This document shows positions 10,063-28,298 of a stretch of 64,000 nucleotides of DNA, one piece after another. A program made the position numbers and the translations under genes. Source of the stretch: Sacculina carcini (taxonomy: Eukaryota; Arthropoda; Thecostraca; Sacculinidae); assembly GCA_916048095.2 (NCBI GenBank), contig OU696578.1:4949826-5013825 (forward strand). The letters run 5' to 3'. The notes beneath the pieces were generated by a model. It worked only from the letters and a program-made list of their open reading frames with translations, was not told the DNA's origin and searched no databases. Numbering within the stretch: position 1 is the first letter of the stretch; every line of letters starts with the position of its first letter.

Positions 10063-10153
10063 GTATCGAACATGTTCATCATGAGCTTGGCTGCAGCTGA
10101 CCTGATAGTTGGACTACTGGTGATGCCACTTGGCTCGTGGTATGTCATTAAAG
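10063..10153 (+). CDS. Histamine H1-like aminergic GPCR, internal exon (TM2)
   Basis: The exon is 91 bp and encodes a typical TM2: VSNMFIMSLAAADLIVGLL followed by VMPLGSWYVIK. The L-A-A-A-D-L aspartate (Asp2.50) is the conserved sodium-site residue of class A GPCRs. The donor is AAAG/GTGAGC at 10153/10154. It ends in phase 1, and joining to the exon at 11627 makes a glycine codon followed by EW, exactly as in aminergic receptors, where TM2 runs to the TM3 cysteine. The preceding exon(s) with the N-terminus and TM1 were not found between 1 and 10062, so they lie upstream of the window or are lost. Confidence 0.85.
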
Positions 10154-10301
10154 GTGAGCGCTATTGACGTTAGGCGACCCAAAATCAGTCACCCTGGCCC
10201 GCATCATCTATGTACGGCCATAGATGTACATAGATGCACAATACAGCAAAACAACGACTAGCTTCAATTTATTGTTAAGGACCGACAATTATTGCTACAT
10301 T

Positions 10302-10633
10302 CAGAGCCGTTGCGAGGACTCATGAGCCCCCCCCCCCCCCGAAGGCAACACTTGGGGCTCCCCGAAGGCAACACTTGGGGCCCCTTACGAAAGCAACACT
10401 TGAGGCCCCCCCGAAGGCAGTACTTGGGCCCCCCATTATAAATAAACCATCAAATAATGAATTTATTTATTATACATAATCACATTATACAAGCTCAGGT
10501 CAAAACGTCTGAGCAAAAAGGTAAAGGCTATACATAATATGATACATTTTAATTTCATACGTGAAGCAACGGGGCCGCTCAACACTCGGGGCCCCCCGGC
10601 CGGGGGGTACGGGGGGTGGTTGCTACGGCTCTG
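10302..10633. mobile_element. hAT-type MITE with perfect 8-bp target duplication
   Basis: The left end CAGAGCCGTTGCGAGGA and the reverse complement of the right end CAGAGCCGTAGCAACC form terminal inverted repeats. They are flanked by identical 8-bp copies of GCTACATT at 10294-10301 and 10634-10641. Eight-base duplications and a CAG-start TIR are diagnostic of hAT. The inside holds a C14-like run at about 10327 and imperfect repeats of GAAGGCAACACTTGGGGC. There is no coding capacity. A decayed relative is visible near 37775-37860 in reverse orientation. Confidence 0.9.
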
Positions 10634-11069
10634 GCTACATTTAGTGCAATTTGGGGAAATCGACAAGTGTGTTGAACTTTCTGTATTGATGTTGAGTGTT
10701 GCGTATTTGGATGATTTGAATCAGATGAGTGTGTGTGTTCGTAGTTGAATGGTCGTTGGGAAAATAAAGCCAAGTTCCTTATGTTAATTCTTGAATTAGT
10801 TGATGCACAAGAATCGGTGCATTAATAACACTACAGTGCAATGAATGTCGGTCCATATAATTGCAGATATTATGGACAGATATTTTTTGGCCAATTTACT
10901 TGTCAAAACTTGCTAAAACTAAACTTGCTACTTGCTCAAACATCATTACGTAAAATAAAGCTAAAATATAATAACAGACATGCGCGTGTGGGCATCACCA
11001 TCATTTTTTTATTCGGGGAAGATTAAAGGGAAAAAAATAACGTTTTGCAGAGGGACCAACTCAGGCATC

Positions 11070-11290
11070 ACCACCACATGCGCTCCTATATCACTTGACA
11101 CCATGACCGGTACACCGGTACTCCTCACACACATTCAGGCTCACATTGTAACATACGGGATCACATACACCCACGCACACACACACCCCAGTTCAAACAC
11201 TCACACATAGACACTTTAGCGACCAATCAGCTGCGAGCTGGTCACGTGTTCACCGCCGCGGGATGTGTACACTTCCCAAACATACAAAAT
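11070..11290 (+). repeat. Repeat resembling the 5' segment of LINE copy 2
   Basis: ACCAATCAGCTGCGAGCTGG followed by TCAC and CACCGCCGCGGGAT parallels 5577-5625. Upstream CA-rich text also follows the same order. No open frame or LINE body follows. Confidence 0.45.
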
Positions 11291-11626
11291 CGTACAGGCA
11301 AAATCTCACACAAACATAAGCACACTGAAACGATCACACACTCTCACACAATATATGACTCTCTCTCACCTAACACAATCACACAACACATTAACCGTCT
11401 CAGAAACGTCCACAAGAATGTACACCCAATAATTTTATCTAAGATTTATTAAATATATCACACCATTAGCCTGCCTAATTTGTATTTTCTTCAGATTCAC
11501 CTTAAAACCATCCTTAGAAGCTTCCATGCAACCCAATTTTTAGTGTTTTTCTTCATTTTCCTCTGGTGACTTAGCGACATTTTGGCCGAGACCCTCAAGG
11601 AATTTGTTGTCGTTGTATGTTGGAAG

Positions 11627-12822
11627 GAGAGTGGGTGCTGGGAGTGATCGTGTGCCGACTGTGGCTGATCGTCGACTACACCGCGTCCACTGCTTCCATC
11701 CTCAATCTATGCATCCTCAGCCTGGACCGCTACTGGAGCATCACCGCGCCGCTGCGCTACCTGCGACGACGCACCAAACGTCGAGCGCTGGCAATGATCA
11801 CGAGCGTCTGGCTGCTCTCGTCCTGCTGGATCTGGCCGGTGCTGTTCTGGACTTCGACGCCAGCGGCGACAAGTCACGTCGGTAGCGGCAACAGCGCCTG
11901 CGAAACCGGCTTCGCTGCCAACTGGATCTTTAAGCTGGTCACAGCCACACTCAACTTCTACATTCCCTGGCTGTGGATGGTGTTTCTATACGCCCGTATG
12001 TTCAGCGTAATTCGCCGTCGGGCGCGTCTCGAGGTCGGCCGCTTTAATCAAGGACGAGGCCGCACTCACTCTTATCGCGAACCTATCGGGCCGGCCAGCG
12101 ACACTGCAGTTGCTGCAACAATTGATGCTGCCACCTCCGCGCCACAAATAACTCCGCCGCTTGGTCGCATACGCCGCTGCAGTAGCGCCGGCAACTACGA
12201 CCAATTGATTCTGGTGACGTTGCCGTCAATAGAAAATCAAAAGACCAAGTGCGGAGACAGGCGCCGTATGAATAAGCTTCAGCGCTACCGAGGTGTCAGC
12301 GTTCGAGTACAGGAAGCTAACAGCAACGTCGACCACGATCGACAACTTCAGGAGACATGTCTCGACAAGACGGCGTTATCGACAGCAGCCTACAATACCG
12401 ATAAGACTTGCCATAGTTCAGGTTCACCACGGATGACGCTCTCCGCCCCACTGGATAGGGCTCAATTGGGAGGATCGTTGGTGAAGAGCAGACGAACACG
12501 CCGTGCCAGCACAGACAATATTATCCTGCAGCGCGAAAAGAAGGCCGCCGTGCAGCTGAGCGTAATCATGGGAGCGTTTGTGCTGTGCTGGCTGCCGTAC
12601 AGTTTGCTGTTTGTGGTGGTGGCCATGTGCGATGATTGCGTCAGTCAGACAGCCTACATGAGCGCCATCTGGCTCGGCTACCTCAACTCGACGCTCAATC
12701 CTATTCTCTACCCGTTGTGCAACGCAAACTTTAAGCAGGCGTTCCGTCGAATGATCACACGCAGAAGCCAAACAACTAGGGGCAGTTTGTCGACAAGGAA
12801 CGATCGTGCCAATCCTCAATAA
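11627..12822 (+). CDS. Histamine H1-like aminergic GPCR, terminal exon (TM3 to C-terminus)
   Basis: The exon encodes about 397 residues. TM3 has a cysteine at 11653, Asp3.32 in LIVDYTAS (11674) for amine binding, and DRY at 11725-11733. TM4 ends WPVLFW, the muscarinic/H1 pattern. TM5 reads FKLVTATLNFYIPWLW; FK.xTA..NFY.P with the asparagine at position 5.46 is the histamine H1 signature. A third intracellular loop of roughly 175 residues rich in Arg, Ser and Asn follows. TM6 (AAVQLSVIMGAFVLCWLPYS) carries CWLP, TM7 (IWLGYLNSTLNPILYPLC) carries NPxxY, and a short tail ends at TAA 12820-12822. The predicted role is a plasma-membrane amine receptor coupling to a G protein. H1-like is the best match, muscarinic-like second; the ligand cannot be read from sequence. 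Confidence 0.88.
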
Positions 12823-13394
12823 TTAGAACGTTATAATTGGAGTATACACCAATGGCTCTAACGGCATTTGCGCTGGCTCTACGTATTTTGCAAATTTGTT
12901 TAATATGTGGCGACTTGAATCGATATTGCTGCCGCAGGATGAGTACAAAATCAACAGAATACAGAATAGCTCGTTCACACTGTGCCGATGCTGTATAGAT
13001 ATGCGACCTAAAAATGAATTTATGCCAAAAAAACTCGACCGAAAGACACGTTTTTTTATTTTTCAAGAATCATGCACGAAGAATTAAATAATAGAAACGA
13101 TATATTTCGGGATGTCAAATGAATTCTTTTTATCAACTTAAAATTTATTCATGCTATTAATTGAATTATTTATTCAATTTATTAGTGGCCCTATCAAGTT
13201 GAATACTCCTTAAATATGCACAATACTATTGTTATAATGTGTCTCAAAGTCCTAATATCATTGTTTGCATGGTACTGTGCTGCACTTATAGGTAAAGTAC
13301 AGCTTTGCATTCAATTATTGAGTTAATCATTATGTAAGAAAGGAGGATTTGAAATCCGCTATTTTCTGTTAAAAACCTGAAACTATTAAATAAA
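12823..13394 (+). other. Probable 3' UTR of the receptor
   Basis: AT-rich sequence directly after the stop with no further coding signal. A canonical AATAAA is at 13389-13394. It is the first good poly(A) signal noticed downstream, so the transcript may end shortly after. This is inference from motif and position. Confidence 0.4.
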
Positions 13395-15590
13395 CCGTGG
13401 CATAAATTGTATGGTTTTTTGCACAAAACCTTTTTGCCTCCAGAAATAATCTATGTGCCGCCCTGGTCAGCACGGAGCCTGATAGAGCGTGTGTGGTGAC
13501 GCTACTGAGCGCCTGGGGCATGCGTCTGTGTGTTTGTGTGTCATGGTGTATGTTCCGCGAGTACGGCGGACAGTGCATGGACGTTACGCGTGTATGTCTG
13601 TATGTACCTGTGTATGTTCCCCTCGCACAGGGACCGCGAATTAACACTACACATGCTGTTTCACTCTACACTATAACTCTGTCTTTCTGTACCTGACATT
13701 CCGTATTATTGTTGTGTTAATTCGGTAATATACGTTCGCCTGGTGTGGTCGTTGACTTGTACGTATATTACCAGCAATACAATCTACATTGATGATGATA
13801 ACTTTACGTTCTATGATGCTGAAATTTCTATCTTAAACATCATTTCTTTCAACGTATCAATTATTTGCAAGCATAAAAGTACAAGCACTGCAAATATTTA
13901 CACAAAAACTACAAATATACACACAAACTTAGTGTACCTAATGAGACTACGAATAAAGCGGGTCGCATTGTTCAGAGTGACAATCCTGACCAGAAAAACG
14001 GGCTTTTTCCGTGTAGGAAAATAACGACTGAGGAAATATATTTAATGTACAAAGAGGTATTTGAACACAACTAACCAGATTATATACACGTACAGATTAT
14101 ACAGATTATATATACGTGTTACAGATTATACAGATTGTATATACAGATTATATATACGTGTAAGTCATCATCCATAAAACCAGTTCTCAAAAGAGTTATT
14201 AATCAAAAACCATTAATTTGGTTCAACTTGCGTTGATCTGCTGACAAATTTTTCCAAAATCTCTACATGTACGAAAACCGTCTTTCAAAAAAATCAATTA
14301 TGAAAAACAATGGTTTAAAACAGTTAAAATCGAGTGGTTTTACCAGCCGCTTATACCAGCAAGCTATTTCATATCATGTACGAAATGTATTTCAATTAAA
14401 CCTGTCTTCCATAGAGACTGTTTGAAAACAACATTGTTTTATAAAAAACCTTGGCTTAAAAACGTTTGTTAAATAACACTTGATCAACCAATTAACTCTT
14501 CTTGTTCTGCTGACAACCTTGTCTGATTTTATACATTAATAACACGAATTTAAAACCTGTTTTCAAAACATTATGGCTTCTTTTCATAAAAAACATGGTT
14601 TCCTTATCAAAATACTTGATCAATCAATGAATTTGATATATTCTGCTGACAAATTACTTCAAATATCCACATAATTTAATCCATATTTAAAAAAACATTG
14701 GTTTTTCAATGAATACAACTTAAGCCACCGAAACGGGATTCACTTTCAAACATTATGTTGGGATATTTATTGATAAATATTTTTTGTTTATACTATTATT
14801 AAATTATCTTTGAGATTAACATGTAAAAAGGTACAAAACATCAATTACAGTCATTTCTATTCGATATATACTAAAATCCAACATCAGAAGTCAATTGGGG
14901 CTCATCCTACAAAAACAAAAAAACATGTTTTTTGCAAAAAAACGCAATAAAAATGGTTTCTTGCATCTCTAGGCATAACCCATAGAAAATACAAGATACT
15001 CGTGCATATAATTCATCTGAAGGAGAAAAAGGATACTGTGCTGTTATAAATATAAATGAATGTGCTATTAATAATATTGCATAAAACCAACAGATTGATG
15101 CAGCAGGAGTGCTAGCAATATAACAACAACAGCAACAACAACAACAACAAACGTTTACTCAACATGCCGCCCGGGACGGACCGGCCTCTCGCACCCCACG
15201 CGCTACGCCACAAGAGCTAACAACACCATAATAAAGCAACAAAATATAACGCAGACCAAATTAAAGAGCAATGAAATGCCAAATAGTTGAACAACAACAG
15301 CAAGACCACAGCGTGAATGCATCAAAAACAAGGAAACATACATTGTCACGAGCATACAAACACAAAATATACATTGAGTCACAGGCAACCCGTAGAAGTA
15401 CAGCAGCAAATATCACGCAAACAGTAAACATTTCGATATTTGCAAGGTGAGTGTAAAGTATAGAAGACTAGTCCGAAAAAATTCCCTCTTATAAACGAGG
15501 TTCTCTTATATCCGGGGTAAACTGTATAAGTCAGTAGTGACACCAAACAATGTGTCATCCACGGTCAAATACAATTCACAAACACCTCAC

Positions 15591-15594
<4 letters not shown>
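13395..15594. other. AT-rich stretch with minor repeats
   Basis: No gene recognised. Around 14075-14165 there is a short tandem array of ACAGATTATATATACGTG-like units. Between 14200 and 14740 three diverged blocks share CTGCTGACAA preceded by TTGATC/TTGATA-like sequence, a decayed tandem repeat. A CAA microsatellite lies at about 15123-15151. At about 15478-15533 a single end reads, on the minus strand, TACAGTTTACCCCGGATATA, which looks like one TIR of a Tigger-like element; its partner was not found. Confidence 0.5.

Positions 15595-15647
<53 letters not shown>
15595..15647. repeat. (TA)n microsatellite, 5' flank of Helitron 1
   Basis: About 26 TA units that end exactly where the Helitron begins. 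The same repeat resumes on the far side at 20252, so the Helitron sits inside one microsatellite. Confidence 0.95.
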
Positions 15648-22619
<6,972 letters not shown>

Positions 22620-23759
22620 TTAGCAAGCGTATTTGTCTTGTAGTGTCGCAGATCTTTGCTCAGCGTATGTAAGCGCTAGATTTCTTCTGGCGAGCAGTGT
22701 AGTACGTACCTCACGCCTTGCTAGCCCGCTCAGGTTGATATTCATGGGAATTGGTGAGCAAAGAAACGACTGTATTAGCCTCTCAAGAAATCCGATCCTA
22801 CTGCATAATACCCTACGTGGCAAATCATCCTCCAGTTCGGGCTGGGACGGAAAGAAAAACGGTGACACAAGAAACAATGGAGCTGATACAACGTAATGAA
22901 GATCTAACCATTCATCTAGGTGATACTTTTCCATAGACGCCCTCTCAACAAAATGTGTGTTCTGTTCGTCAATGAACAGCAAACAGTCAGTGGGATACGA
23001 GTCGAAAACGGACAACTCCGGTGTGCCCTTCAAGTCCCAAATCCTGTTCACTCCGTAGCTGACAAGCTTTGAGAGGAAATTGTCGCTAATTATTTGTATC
23101 TTATCGTGATAATTCAATGCACACTGGTGATGAATGTGGTTGCACACAGGAGCTTCCAGAGCGTTGTAGCCGGCAATGGGATAATGTCTGAGAAAATTGG
23201 CAATGTCACCGATGAATAGGACACCGTCATGCGGACCGTACGTTTCACTAATATGTCCAATAATATCATTTGTCAGTTGAACACAGTTCAACGTTGATTG
23301 ACTTCTCCTAAAAACCAGTAATACCACCAGTGTAATAACTGTGTTTCGATAAGAGAATCGAGCAATAATCTGGCGGAACTGTGTCAAAATTGACGCATGC
23401 TGGTACAGAACCAGAAGCTCGAGCATCGGAGTGTTGTATATCAGCATAGTCAATTTAGTCCTGTTTGTTGAAGCGTTGCTGTAGGACACTACAACACGTA
23501 CACTGCGTGGCTTGACGGCTACTTGAAGAAGGTCAGCAGTGAAACGATCCGTTATACCACTCCACACCAGCACGTCGTACATGCACGAGATCTGCTTCAT
23601 CCTCTCGAAGATGTTCGGAGCAGAGAGTTCTTCGAGACTGAAATGCGCCAGGTCCTGGAAACCCAGCCTAAGAAGTGCACATGTAGAAACCGGGCTCAGT
23701 GTGGAAATCACAAAGCAATGCACAGCGAGAAGGATATATTTGTCTGTGGCGCCAGGCAT
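22620..23759 (-). CDS. Intronless secreted protein, putative DNase I-like pseudoenzyme
   Basis: The open frame has 379 codons. The first 25-30 residues form a signal peptide (hydrophobic core YILLAVHCFVISTLS). After it, LRLGFQDLAHFSLEEL aligns by pattern with the DNase I start LRIGAFNI..FG. MYDVLVWSGITD (about residues 60-71) fits the YDIALVQEVRD strand, RQIIARFSYRNTVITLVVLL fits the central strand and catalytic-His strand, and GVLFIGDIANF fits VMLMGDFNA. TDCLLFID fits AYDRIVV, and YHLDEWLDLHYVVSAP fits YGLSDQL..SDHYPVEV. The expected catalytic Asn, Glu, His and Asp-His positions appear replaced (FQD, WSG, VLL, DLH), so activity is unlikely if the alignment holds. The frame is unbroken in AT-rich DNA, which argues for selection. 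It lacks introns, so it could be a retrogene. I made the family assignment by eye. An unrelated secreted orphan is the alternative. Confidence 0.5.
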   Translation of the reverse strand: MPGATDKYILLAVHCFVISTLSPVSTCALLRLGFQDLAHFSLEELSAPNIFERMKQISCMYDVLVWSGITDRFTADLLQVAVKPRSVRVVVSYSNASTNRTKLTMLIYNTPMLELLVLYQHASILTQFRQIIARFSYRNTVITLVVLLVFRRSQSTLNCVQLTNDIIGHISETYGPHDGVLFIGDIANFLRHYPIAGYNALEAPVCNHIHHQCALNYHDKIQIISDNFLSKLVSYGVNRIWDLKGTPELSVFDSYPTDCLLFIDEQNTHFVERASMEKYHLDEWLDLHYVVSAPLFLVSPFFFPSQPELEDDLPRRVLCSRIGFLERLIQSFLCSPIPMNINLSGLARREVRTTLLARRNLALTYAEQRSATLQDKYAC

Positions 23760-25120
23760 TTTGACACGCAGCTACTGCGTTCACGGTTGGTGGCTGATTA
23801 AAAAACCGCGACCAGTTGTGTTGGTGCCATTTCATACGCTTCAAGTCACTTCAAGTCGTATAGTATCGCAGTATTGAATTCAAAATACACATTGCATTTA
23901 ATCAAAACACACCAAGTGGCATGCTCGACAGAGCAAAAGACGTCGTAATATATGCAATTGTAAACAACAGAAATATACGTACGACTGTGAAAAGTGATAT
24001 AGCATATTTTGAATAGTGAGAGATGTGACAAAGGTGCACGTGATAAAGGTGATATGATTGTTAATACTTGGGGTATCAGAGATGAGCCAAGAAATACCCT
24101 GGCGACTGATATTCACAAACAGCCATCAATCCACTAAGCGAAAAGTGCACAACATTTGAAAAAACAATTATACAAGGAACAAATAAATGGATTCATATGA
24201 CAGCATTATTGCACTGTGCGAGTACCGACCTTTCAAGTTGTGCATATTGTTTTCGACAAACGCGAAATTAAAAGTCAAAGCTTGGCGCACAATATTGTAC
24301 AAATGGAACAAAATTGTGAGTCGAATATATAACTATTCGACCATTTGCAGTCATGTCAAATTGATTCAGACAAAAATATATGGTAGTGAGTATTGATAGA
24401 TGAATTGTAAACGCAAAAGACGTCATTTAAATTAACAACTTACAAGCACGCACACACGCAAACACACACATGGGATTCCACAAAACACATCTCACTATAT
24501 ATCGGAGATTTTACACCAAAAATTAAGATTTCGAACTTATTCTGGGACTAACCCGAGCATATTTGTGTATTTAGACATCTTACAGTGACCATGCGGGATT
24601 TTGTACAGTGTATAAGAGCACAAGGGGACGTGCCGAGTGACCCCGGAGAAATGCCACCGAGAATTTCGCTTCAAGAATGACAATGCAATTATATCCCCCA
24701 ATAATTCTGCTGAAGGTTTGCGAAATACTCTTTTAGAGACAGAAATGGATGATAGTACAGTGGAACCCCCAAATAGCGAAATAATCCCCTGGTCCCGATC
24801 AAAGTGCATATCGAGAAAGCCTATCAAATATATGTTAATTACACCTCCAAATAGCGGAATTTATACCTTAGAATAGCGGAAACGTTCAAATAGCGGAATA
24901 CTCTATTGATCCTTTCCCATATGGCTAAAGACCGGATATACAGGCAAAATGCCATAAATGCCAATATTTGCCTATTTTAGGGATTTTTCCAGTTATATGC
25001 CTTTTTAGCAATTTCGTCAAAATGTTTGCCTATTTTCATCGCAGGCTTTCAAGTAATTGGTTATACAGACAAAATGAGGCCGGAGGTGATGGTACAAATT
25101 ATCGCTGTGGAACTCAGCAC
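23760..25120. other. Upstream region of the secreted-protein gene and AT-rich intergenic DNA
   Basis: No gene recognised. At 24757-24900 the motif CCAAATAGCGGAAT is repeated several times, beginning with TACAGTGGAACCCCCAAATA. That looks like one end of a mariner/Tigger-type element; the partner end was not identified. Confidence 0.4.
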
Positions 25121-25138
25121 GTGTGTTCACTCATAATA

Positions 25139-25240
25139 TGCACACACACACACACACACACACACATAATCACACACACACACAAACACACACACACACA
25201 CACACACACATAATCACACACACACACACACACACACTAA
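25139..25240. repeat. CA-rich microsatellite
   Basis: CA units broken by two TAATCA interruptions, giving a short higher-order repeat. Confidence 0.9.
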
Positions 25241-28170
25241 AACACGAAAATTCATTACCTAAAGACTGGACAAATATCATGAACATAGAGAGTTTTCGTC
25301 CTAATACTGTTTCGATTCTGGATCAGCAGAAACCATTCGTGAATACCCTTCATTAATATAAACACACGTATTTAAACCATGTGTGTCATATATATTTTTT
25401 ATAGACAAGACACATAGTATTTACTAATATTTAATTTAGTATTGAATATTAATTTTCAATTATAAAATTTTATTTTCAGTATTAACAGACCACTAACAGA
25501 TATTGAATGTTTGAATTAGTACTGACAAATTATGCTGCAATGCTGAAATTGGTAGCCGCTATGACATATGACCAGAGTAACAGTATACCAGCGCTAACTC
25601 CCGGTAGACTCAAGTGGAGGAGCTGATGAACAAATCAGGTCCAGGATTCCAACAGCAAACCTCTGACACGATAATTCATCAGGAGTTACATATCTACCAC
25701 TAGTGTGTAGTGATATCAAAATTGTTTAACATTGTTACTCGTTTTGCATTCGGAATCATTGCGTATGTATTTATGTGCGATGCGTCGTAAGCGTGTAAGT
25801 TGCCTGATCATGTTTCGTTGTTCGTGTTTGGTCGAATGTTCTGCTCTATGTTGAGTTCAGAGTTGATAAAAGCCTATCCATAGGTCCTGATTTTGAATAC
25901 GTGTATTTCTGGTAGCACTACATAGTGGTACGCGAGAACCTTCCAGGTGGTACTCGATCACAAGAATGGATGGGAACCACGGGTCTAATGATACCGAACA
26001 AAACGAATCCCCACGTTGAGCCACGCATAATCTCGCAATCTTGGATCAAGCACTCACAATGAATCATATTCAACATTTTTTCATCCGTCTGACAGTGTAT
26101 CCGCAGCAACTATTGCTCTCATCAATCATCGTTCAATGACTGGGGCACACTCCTGCTTCCACCACTGAGCAAACACTATCAAGATCAGTGGATGAATAGT
26201 GCCGAATGAAGCTCTTGACAACCAGCTAATTCAAACGTTGACAAAGATAAACTTTCAAAATACAATTTGCATGATTACAAATTCACTATTGCGTGATTGC
26301 AAATTCATGCCATTGACAGAAACTTCACTGCAAATACATGCAAACTAATCATCAGGAGCTAGTTGATCCAGTTTAAGCTCCTTCCATAAATCAATATTTT
26401 AGCCCATTTGGGGTCATTGTCTGGCAGGCCCACTACATGCATTCCAGTACAACCAATAGTTTTGTATTGAATGTCACATGCATCCACACAGTGGTTCTTA
26501 TGCACATGACACATTTATACATGCATGATTATACAGACATAAGCACAAGTAAGTTGGTCATCAACATTGTCATCACAACAGGCAGAGCAAAATCGCATTA
26601 GCGACCAAATTAAATTATTTTGCGACCCAACTTTGGGTGGCAAGTTAGGGGTTGGGAAGCACTGGCATACAGTATGGTGGTGAGTTCGCTCATTATAGGC
26701 ACGCATATTGATATCAATGTTAGCTAAAAGAGTTATTCTACGAGGAATGAAGCGAATGAATGAGCGAATGGAAATGTTGCATGTTCACTAAAACAAACTG
26801 TGGTAAAAATAAGGTTAACATAAGATACACATTTTTAAGAACAGAATGAAATAATAAAATTAAATTAAAAACTAATAAAAAACAATAACAAACATTTAAA
26901 ACGTTAACAGAGGAACTTGCCAGTGGGTGTCAATACAGCGTGCTATTTTCCATACAGTAATGGTCATAAAAAATTTATATTTGAATTATCGCTGTCTGTA
27001 AATGCAAAAACATTACAATGATATTCTCATTTAACAATTGATATTTAATTATCGTAATATCGTTGTATCCAGTTTTCGTGATTGAGTGACTGGAAGCATG
27101 CACTATACGTTGAATATGGTGTTTGTCCTTCAGCTATACCTATGTGGTTGTATGTGCGTGTGGGCAGTTAGTTGAGTGCTAGCGTGTACTGCGTGCACTG
27201 GTGGTTTGAGCGGCACTGGATCAGGTTGTCATTGTGCGCGGTGACGTAGTGTCACGTGACAGTAGTGTCGGCCGCTGATTGGCTGTTAAACAAGAGACTA
27301 AGTGAGAGACAAATTGCGAGTAGGTGTGTGTGTTTGTGTGGGGTAGTTGCGTGGTGGAGTGGGCAGTGGCAGGAGAGGGTGGTGTGAACGGAGATTGGTG
27401 CGATAGATAGCTGACGTGTGAATTAGCCTGTGTTGCGTTGACAGTGTTTTGTGTATATTTAAACGTTATTGATTCATTCTTCATTGTATAGCCTCATCGC
27501 ACATGAAATATAGCGGCATTGTGAAGTGTTTATACGACCGGCATGGAAAAATCAGCAATTGAGCCACAACCTACATGTGGACTCATTAATTCCCCTGCAC
27601 TCATGCTGAAACACACATGCTTGAGCACAGTCTCTTGGGTCTATGTAATTTGCAATCCTGTATGGTAGGTCGGGGCGGCAAAAAAACGGACCCGCCTCGT
27701 GTGGTACACAGCCTAGCTACGCCAGCGGGTGAGTGTGCGCGCGAAGCAGTTTGAAGTATAAGCTTGACAACCGCACACGGACATCGAGTTCGATGTTGTC
27801 CGGTCTGTTTTTGGTTTTCAATAATGTGTTGTATCGTGCGGCGAAAACGACCTTACATGAGGCAGAAGTGTAAACAACACAGCTACCACCCAGCTACCAA
27901 TAACGAGTGCAGTAAACTGGCATTAGGAGGATGAAAGTCAATCGAAAGTCAGCGAAAGTGACTCTCCGATTGGTGTTTGACCAATAGAAGCAGTCAAAGC
28001 CAGCGTTGTCATCAAAGAAATACCAGCATATGTGCTACTTCGATTGGTATAGAGACGGTATTTGAGAAAAACATGAAGAGAGCCCAATCATGTCCTCATA
28101 TTTCAAATGCCCTGTCTCCTCAATCTTGTCGAGCACTGCAGTGGGCGATCAAGCAGGTGTTCACCTAGAT
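25241..28170. other. AT-rich intergenic DNA with one MITE candidate
   Basis: No protein gene recognised. 27220-27480 on the minus strand is CA-rich and contains GCCAATCAGCGGCCGAC followed by CACGTGAC and TCACCGCGC, resembling the CCAATCAGC segment at 5577-5625. 27900-28165 contains a 63-codon frame with no recognised domain. Confidence 0.4.
26492..26665. mobile_element. Possible small hAT MITE
   Basis: The left end CAGTGGTTCTTATGC and the reverse complement of the right end CAGTGCTTCCCAACC are hAT-like terminal repeats. The flanking 8-mers GCATCCAC-like and GCATACAG-like match only partly. The right end resembles the ends of hAT-A at 28171-30431, with a CCACCCAAAGT motif near the terminus in both. 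Confidence 0.35.
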
Positions 28171-28298
28171 CAGCGATTGCCAACCCCTGGATCGCCACCC
28201 AAAGTCGGATTGCGCATCAATTTGATTGGATCTACAAGTGTTACCAGAAAATGAATATTATGCCACTGCTATATCTTATAATTATATAATGTAATAAT

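Larger units (their letters stand above)
10154..11626 (+). other. Receptor intron (1473 bp) carrying mobile DNA
   Basis: GT at 10154 and AG at 11625-11626 delimit it, with codon phase 1 on both sides. It contains a hAT-type MITE (10302-10633) and a repeat related to 5450-5640 (about 11070-11275), whose CA-rich sequence continues to about 11290. The remaining parts (10154-10293, 10642-11070, 11290-11626) show no recognised feature. Confidence 0.8.

Noticed and set aside
12424-12819. 131-codon minus-strand frame opposite the receptor
   Set aside because: Shadow of the GPCR coding sequence; the plus strand has all conserved receptor motifs.
26515-26706. 63-codon minus-strand frame
   Set aside because: Falls on the hAT-like terminal sequence; no domain.
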